19,750 nucleotides of DNA from an uncultured Collinsella sp. (GTDB lineage Bacteria; Actinomycetota; Coriobacteriia; Coriobacteriales; Coriobacteriaceae). The stretch is from positions 1 to 19,750 of the forward strand of contig URBA01000008.1 in NCBI GenBank assembly GCA_900545905.1, in the 5' to 3' direction. Numbering within the stretch: the first letter of the stretch is position 1; the number at the start of each line of letters is the position of its first letter. The position numbers and the translations under genes are program-made. Under the pieces are notes generated by a model. That model made no database searches. It worked only from the letters and a program-made list of their open reading frames with translations, and was not told the DNA's origin. Below are positions 16,338 through 19,750 of the stretch, in pieces.

Positions 16338-17126
16338 CTAGAAAAGGCGCTCAGTCTGCAGAAAGTTTCCGCAAAAGCTCACGCGGTGCAGCGGACAAAG
16401 TCCATGTTTGCGAATGGCCTCGATGTGCTCGGGGCTCGCATAGCCCTTCGACTCGGCCAGATGGTACTCGGGGTACTCGGCGTCGTACTCGACCATCATC
16501 TCGTCACGCGTGACCTTGGCCATGATGGACGCTGCGGCGATGCAGGCGATCTTGGCATCGCCTTTCACCACATCGCGCTCGTTAGGAACAGCGCCCAAGG
16601 GGTTGCCATCCATGAGGACGCAGTCGGGTTCAAGTCCCGTATCGGCCACGGCGCCCGCAACGGCGGTACGGATAGCACGGGCCATGCCCATCTCATCGAT
16701 ATCCTTAGGCGCGATATGGCAAAAACCGATCGCCGTCGCCACCTCGGCAATCTTCACTGAGAGCAACTCGCGGCGCGCCGGCGTGAGCTTTTTGGAATCG
16801 TTGATGCCCCAGACGCGCGGCTCCATGGGAAGGCACACGGCACACACGGTTAAGGGACCCGCTACCGAGCCGCGGCCCACCTCGTCGACACCAACGACCA
16901 CCCCATCGCCGCCAAGCTCATGCATAAGCTCGTACATGTCATTGACGCGCTCGCGCTCGGCAAGTTCCTTAGCATGGCGTTTGAGGGCGCGTTCACAAGC
17001 CTTGATCACCTGCTGGCGCGGGTCCTCGCGATAATGCTCCACGAGGGCGGGGATCTCCTCAAACGTTGCGCTCGCTAGCTCTCCGGCAACCTGCGATGCC
17101 GAAACCGAGCTCGTCATATTGGCCAT
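16338..17126 (-). CDS. rnhB: Ribonuclease HII
   Basis: RNase HII removes ribonucleotides embedded in DNA and degrades RNA in RNA-DNA hybrids. The metal-binding active site is present: Asp81-Glu82 in GVDEVGRGS, Asp173 in LMDGNPLG and Asp208 in VTRDEMM. NDSKKLTPARRE and SKGYASPEH are other family blocks. At 262 aa it is longer than the E. coli enzyme; the first 70 residues form a helical, charged extension like that of the Bacillus subtilis protein. ATG 17126 is seven nt from GGAGG; the two-thirds-turn-upstream start at 17144 precedes that site and is rejected. It follows rplS, a common neighbour, but a terminator lies between them. Confidence 0.97.
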   Translation of the reverse strand: MANMTSSVSASQVAGELASATFEEIPALVEHYREDPRQQVIKACERALKRHAKELAERERVNDMYELMHELGGDGVVVGVDEVGRGSVAGPLTVCAVCLPMEPRVWGINDSKKLTPARRELLSVKIAEVATAIGFCHIAPKDIDEMGMARAIRTAVAGAVADTGLEPDCVLMDGNPLGAVPNERDVVKGDAKIACIAAASIMAKVTRDEMMVEYDAEYPEYHLAESKGYASPEHIEAIRKHGLCPLHRVSFCGNFLQTERLF

Positions 17127-17155
17127 ACCAGGCCCTCCTTGCATGCAAATCAGAT

Positions 17156-17185
17156 AAAAAGAAGGGCCACCCGAAGGTGACCCTT
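17156..17185 (-). terminator. Rho-independent terminator of rplS (UUCG loop)
   Basis: AAGGGCCACC (17162-17171) and GGTGACCCTT (17176-17185) form a 10-bp stem with one wobble. On the - strand the loop is TTCG, a stable tetraloop, and TTTTT (complement of 17156-17160) follows one base later. Only about 30 nt separate it from the rnhB start. Confidence 0.92.
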
Positions 17186-17186
17186 G

Positions 17187-17204
17187 TGTCCAAACGAGTG
17201 GACA
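17187..17204 (-). other. Hairpin just upstream of the rplS terminator
   Basis: TGTCCA (17187-17192) and TGGACA (17199-17204) form a 6-bp stem with a 6-nt loop, 15 nt after the rplS stop and 1 nt before the terminator stem. It is probably a stabilising 3'-end structure; function unknown. Confidence 0.5.
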
Positions 17205-17219
17205 GACGCTGCGATCTTC

Positions 17220-17561
17220 TTAGCGCTTCTCGGGGATGCGAGCAGCCTTGCCCACCTTGTCGCGGAGGTAGTACAGCTTGGCGCGACGGACGCGACCATG
17301 ACGAACGACCTCGAGCTTGGCGATCTTGGGGCTGTGAAGCGGGAAGGTACGCTCAACACCGACACCGAAGGACATCTTGCGGACGGTGAAGGTCTCGCGG
17401 GCACCGGCGCCGGCCATGCGGATGACGTCGCCCTGGAAGACCTGGATGCGCTCGCGGTCGCCTTCCTTAATGCGGTAGTGAACCTTGACGTTGTCGGCGA
17501 CGCGAACCTGAGGAATGTCCTCGCGGATCTGCTGACGCTCGATTGCGCGGATGTAATCCAT
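17220..17561 (-). CDS. rplS: 50S ribosomal protein L19
   Basis: L19 lies at the 30S-50S interface of the ribosome. The 113-aa protein begins MDYIRAIERQQIREDIPQVR and continues with the family blocks VKVHYRIKEGDRERIQVFQG, FTVRKMSFGVGVERTFPLHS and RRAKLYYLRD, ending in a basic tail. It is intact and close to the E. coli length of 115. ATG 17561 is seven nt from AAGGA; a TTG at 17567 lies between the two and is too close to the binding site. The gene has its own promoter (17631-17658), a short leader with a hairpin, and its own terminator, so it is expressed as a single-gene unit unless rnhB is reached by readthrough. Confidence 0.98.
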   Translation of the reverse strand: MDYIRAIERQQIREDIPQVRVADNVKVHYRIKEGDRERIQVFQGDVIRMAGAGARETFTVRKMSFGVGVERTFPLHSPKIAKLEVVRHGRVRRAKLYYLRDKVGKAARIPEKR

Positions 17562-17585
17562 GTGCAATTCCTTACTCTTCTAGAG

Positions 17586-17609
17586 GTGCCGTACCACCTT
17601 GGCCGGCAC
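17586..17609 (-). promoter_or_regulatory. Hairpin in the rplS leader
   Basis: GTGCCG (17586-17591) and CGGCAC (17604-17609) pair over 6 bp with a 12-nt loop, midway in the roughly 62-nt leader and ending 24 nt before the ATG. L19 leaders in some Firmicutes are autoregulatory RNAs; whether this is comparable is not shown by the sequence. Confidence 0.4.
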
Positions 17610-17630
17610 GTAGTTGAACAAACGTATTCG

Positions 17631-17658
17631 AGTATACACGCGCGGGTTTCTGCTGCAA
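17631..17658 (-). promoter_or_regulatory. Sigma-70-type promoter of rplS
   Basis: On the - strand, TTGCAG (-35, 17653-17658) is 16 nt from TATACT (-10, 17631-17636). An A/T-rich run with six consecutive A residues lies just upstream (17659-17671) and could act as an UP element. Transcription would start near 17623-17625. Confidence 0.75.
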
Positions 17659-17697
17659 GAACAATTTTTTACGCAGACAAAAAGACAAAACCCGCAC

Positions 17698-17732
17698 ATG
17701 ATAACCGTCCGCCTCACGAATGAGACGGACGG
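17698..17732 (-). terminator. Probable terminator of ppdK (UUCG loop)
   Basis: CCGTCCGCCTCA (17705-17716) and TGAGACGGACGG (17721-17732) form a 12-bp stem with one wobble and, on the - strand, a TTCG loop. It starts about 40 nt past the ppdK stop. The T run after it is poor (TTATCAT), so termination may be less sharp than at the neighbouring sites. Confidence 0.75.
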
Positions 17733-17771
17733 CATGAAGGGGGGCTACGTTAGGCGTCTGAACCCAAAACG

Positions 17772-19734
17772 TTACGCGGAGCGCTTCGCCTCGAGCTTGG
17801 CCTGGGCGGCAGCCAGGCGTGCGAGGGGCACGCGGTAGGGCGAGCAGGACACATAGTCCACGTCGGCCACGTTGAACAGGCCCTTAATGGATTTGGGGTC
17901 GCCGCCGTGCTCGCCGCACACGCCAAAGTGCATGTCGGGGTTGGTGGCGCGGCCCTTCTCGACGGCCATGCGCACCAGCTCGAGCACCGCGGTATCGATG
18001 GTCTCGAAGGGATTGTCCTTCAGGATCTTCTTATGCATGTACAGCGGGATGAACTTAGCCTCGGCGTCGTCACGCGAGAAACCGAAGGTCGTCTGGGTGA
18101 GGTCGTTAGTGCCAAAACAGAAGAAGTCGGCATGATGGGCGATCTCGTCAGCGACCATGCAGGCGCGCGGCAGCTCGAGCATCGTGCCCACGGGAATATT
18201 GAGCTCGACGGCCTCTTCGTCGGAAACCTCGGCGATTACGCGCTCGATAACCTCGCGGATCTGGACATGCTCGGCCGTGATGGAAACGAGCGGAACCATG
18301 ATCTCAGGGCGCGGATCGACGCCTTCCTTGATAAGACGGGCAGCAGCCGTAGCGACGGCGCGGACCTGCATGAGCGGCAGATCGCTAAAGACGACGGACA
18401 GGCGCACACCGCGCAGGCCGAGCATCGGGTTGGACTCGACCATACCGTCAATACGACGCAGACGGGTGCGCAGGGCGGCAAGCTCTTCCTCGTTGGCGCC
18501 AGCGGCTTCCTTCTTGGTGATGGCGACCTCGAGCTCGCGAGGATCATCCAGGAACTCATGAAGCGGCGGATCGAGCAGCCGGACGACCACATCGCGACCG
18601 GACATGGTCTTGAACATCGCCAGGAAGTCCTCGGTCTGAACCTTGAGCAGGTCGGCCAGGGCCTGCTGCTTCACGGTCTCATCGTCAGACAGGATAAAGC
18701 TCTGGATGATGTTCTTGCGATCGCCCAGGAACATGTGCTCGGTGCGGCACAGGCCAATAGCCTCGGCGCCAAACTCGAGGGCGAGCTCGGCATCCTCGGG
18801 ATTGTCGGCGTTGACGCGCACATGGTTGGCATGGCCACAGGTCTCGTCCAGGCGAATCTCGTCGGCCCAGGACAGGATGGTGTCCAGGTCGCCGGTAAGC
18901 TCGGCGGAGGCCAGGTCGACGGGACCGTCGACGACGATGCCCTGGGTGCCGTCGATGGAGATGACATCGCCCTCGTGCAGTACGCGGTCGCTGCCCTCGA
19001 TGCGCACGACCTTCTCGGCGGCGTCAATATGGAAGCGCTCAACGCCGCAGACGCAGGGCGTACCCATGCCGCGGGCGATAACGGCGGCATGGCTCGTCTT
19101 GCCACCGTGGCTGGTCAGGATGCCCTCGGCGGCGACCATGCCCTTCAGGTCGTCGGGGTTGGTCTCCCAACGAACCAGAATGACCTTGTGGCCCTCGTTG
19201 GCGCGCGCGACGGCGTCATCGCTCGAGAACACGACCTCGCCCACGGCGGCACCGGGGCTGGCGTTCAGACCGCTGGCCAGCGCCTCGTACTTCTTGGAGG
19301 CGTCAAACTGCGGGTGCAGGAGTTGGTCGAGCTGCGCGGGATCGATGCGGCTCACGGCCTCCTCGCGGGTGATCAGGCCCTCCTCGACCATTTCGATAGC
19401 GATGCGCAGGGCGGCGGTGGCGGTGCGCTTGCCCACGCGGGTCTGGAGCATCCAGAGCTTGCCCTGCTCGATGGTGAACTCGATATCGCACATATCGCGA
19501 TAATGATCCTCGAGCGTCAGGAACACGCGCTCGAGCTCCTCACCTGCGGACTCGAGGCCCGGGGTGGTCTTGAGGTCGGCAATGGGCTCGGTGTTGCGGA
19601 TGCCGGCGACGACGTCCTCGCCCTGGGCGTTAACCAGAAAATCGCCGTAGAACTCCTTGGTGCCGTCGGCCGGGTTGCGCGTAAAGGCGACGCCGGTCGC
19701 AGAGGTCTCGCCCTTGTTGCCAAAGGCCATGGCC
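17772..19734 (-). CDS. ppdK: Pyruvate, phosphate dikinase, 5' end missing
   Basis: PPDK interconverts pyruvate, ATP and phosphate with PEP, AMP and pyrophosphate; in anaerobes it often runs in glycolysis or gluconeogenesis. About 653 of the usual 870-900 residues are present. The fragment begins in the ATP-grasp domain (MAFGNKGETSATGVAFTRNP). It then has the phosphohistidine domain with GGKTSHAAVIARGMGTPC, where His214 carries the phosphate and the preceding Thr212 is the usual regulatory site. The C-terminal PEP/pyruvate barrel shows LCRTEHMFL, FGTNDLTQTTFGFSRDD and VCGEHGGDP with the catalytic Cys at about 605. The ATG at 19730 is an internal methionine, not the start: the frame continues to base 19734, where adapter begins. 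The 3' end is complete and followed by a hairpin. Confidence 0.97.
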
Positions 19735-19750
19735 CTGTCTCTTATACACA
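19735..19750 (-). other. Nextera mosaic-end adapter contamination (right end)
   Basis: CTGTCTCTTATACACA is the reverse complement of the Tn5 mosaic end (16 of 19 bases), the mirror image of what is seen at 31-49. It is library sequence, and it breaks the ppdK reading frame at the contig end. Confidence 0.97.

Overview
The window is one short contig of GC-rich bacterial chromosome carrying conserved housekeeping genes. Protein sequences and gene order point to a Gram-positive actinobacterium of the class Coriobacteriia, most likely a gut Collinsella or close relative. That placement rests on recalled similarity, not a search. Both contig ends are library adapter, not genome: 1-49 is the tail of an Illumina P5 adapter, an i5 index and the Nextera read-1/mosaic-end sequence, and 19735-19750 is the mosaic end again. 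The real insert is 50-19734, so both terminal genes are cut.

Layout, left to right. The 3' end of a kinase-fold phosphotransferase gene lies on the + strand (50-427). It is followed by two back-to-back terminators (463-575) that separate it from everything else, all of which is on the - strand and is transcribed right to left. Reading in transcription order: ppdK (5' end missing) with a hairpin terminator; rplS with its own promoter and terminator; rnhB with a strong terminator; a tightly overlapping set yraN-comM-dprA-trmFO-xerC; rpsB-tsf with a good sigma-70-type promoter, a leader of about 135 nt and a terminator; then the eight-gene run pyrH-frr-uppS-cdsA-dxr-rseP-ispG-proS ending at the terminator near 532-575.

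How the genes fit together. rpsB, tsf, frr, rplS and proS serve translation; pyrH serves pyrimidine nucleotide supply. dxr and ispG are two steps of the MEP isoprenoid pathway, whose products feed UppS, which makes the undecaprenyl carrier for cell-wall synthesis. CdsA makes CDP-diacylglycerol for phospholipids, and RseP is the intramembrane site-2 protease embedded in this envelope cluster. yraN-comM-dprA-xerC, with rnhB upstream, are DNA recombination, processing and repair functions; trmFO methylates tRNA. The order rplS-rnhB-dprA-trmFO-xerC-rpsB-tsf-pyrH-frr-uppS-cdsA-dxr-rseP-proS is an old arrangement shared in outline with Bacillus subtilis.

No stretch over 300 bases lacks a gene; the largest gaps (10720-10938, 17562-17771, 16149-16337, 428-605) hold the promoters, leaders and terminators listed. 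I saw no tRNA, rRNA, CRISPR array, insertion sequence or phage gene, and nothing that looks like a new multi-gene system. The points most worth a second look are a winged-helix-like insertion in the cytoplasmic loop of RseP, an xerC gene whose full-length frame has no ATG/GTG/TTG start but an ATA behind an ideal ribosome binding site, and the adapter contamination at both ends.
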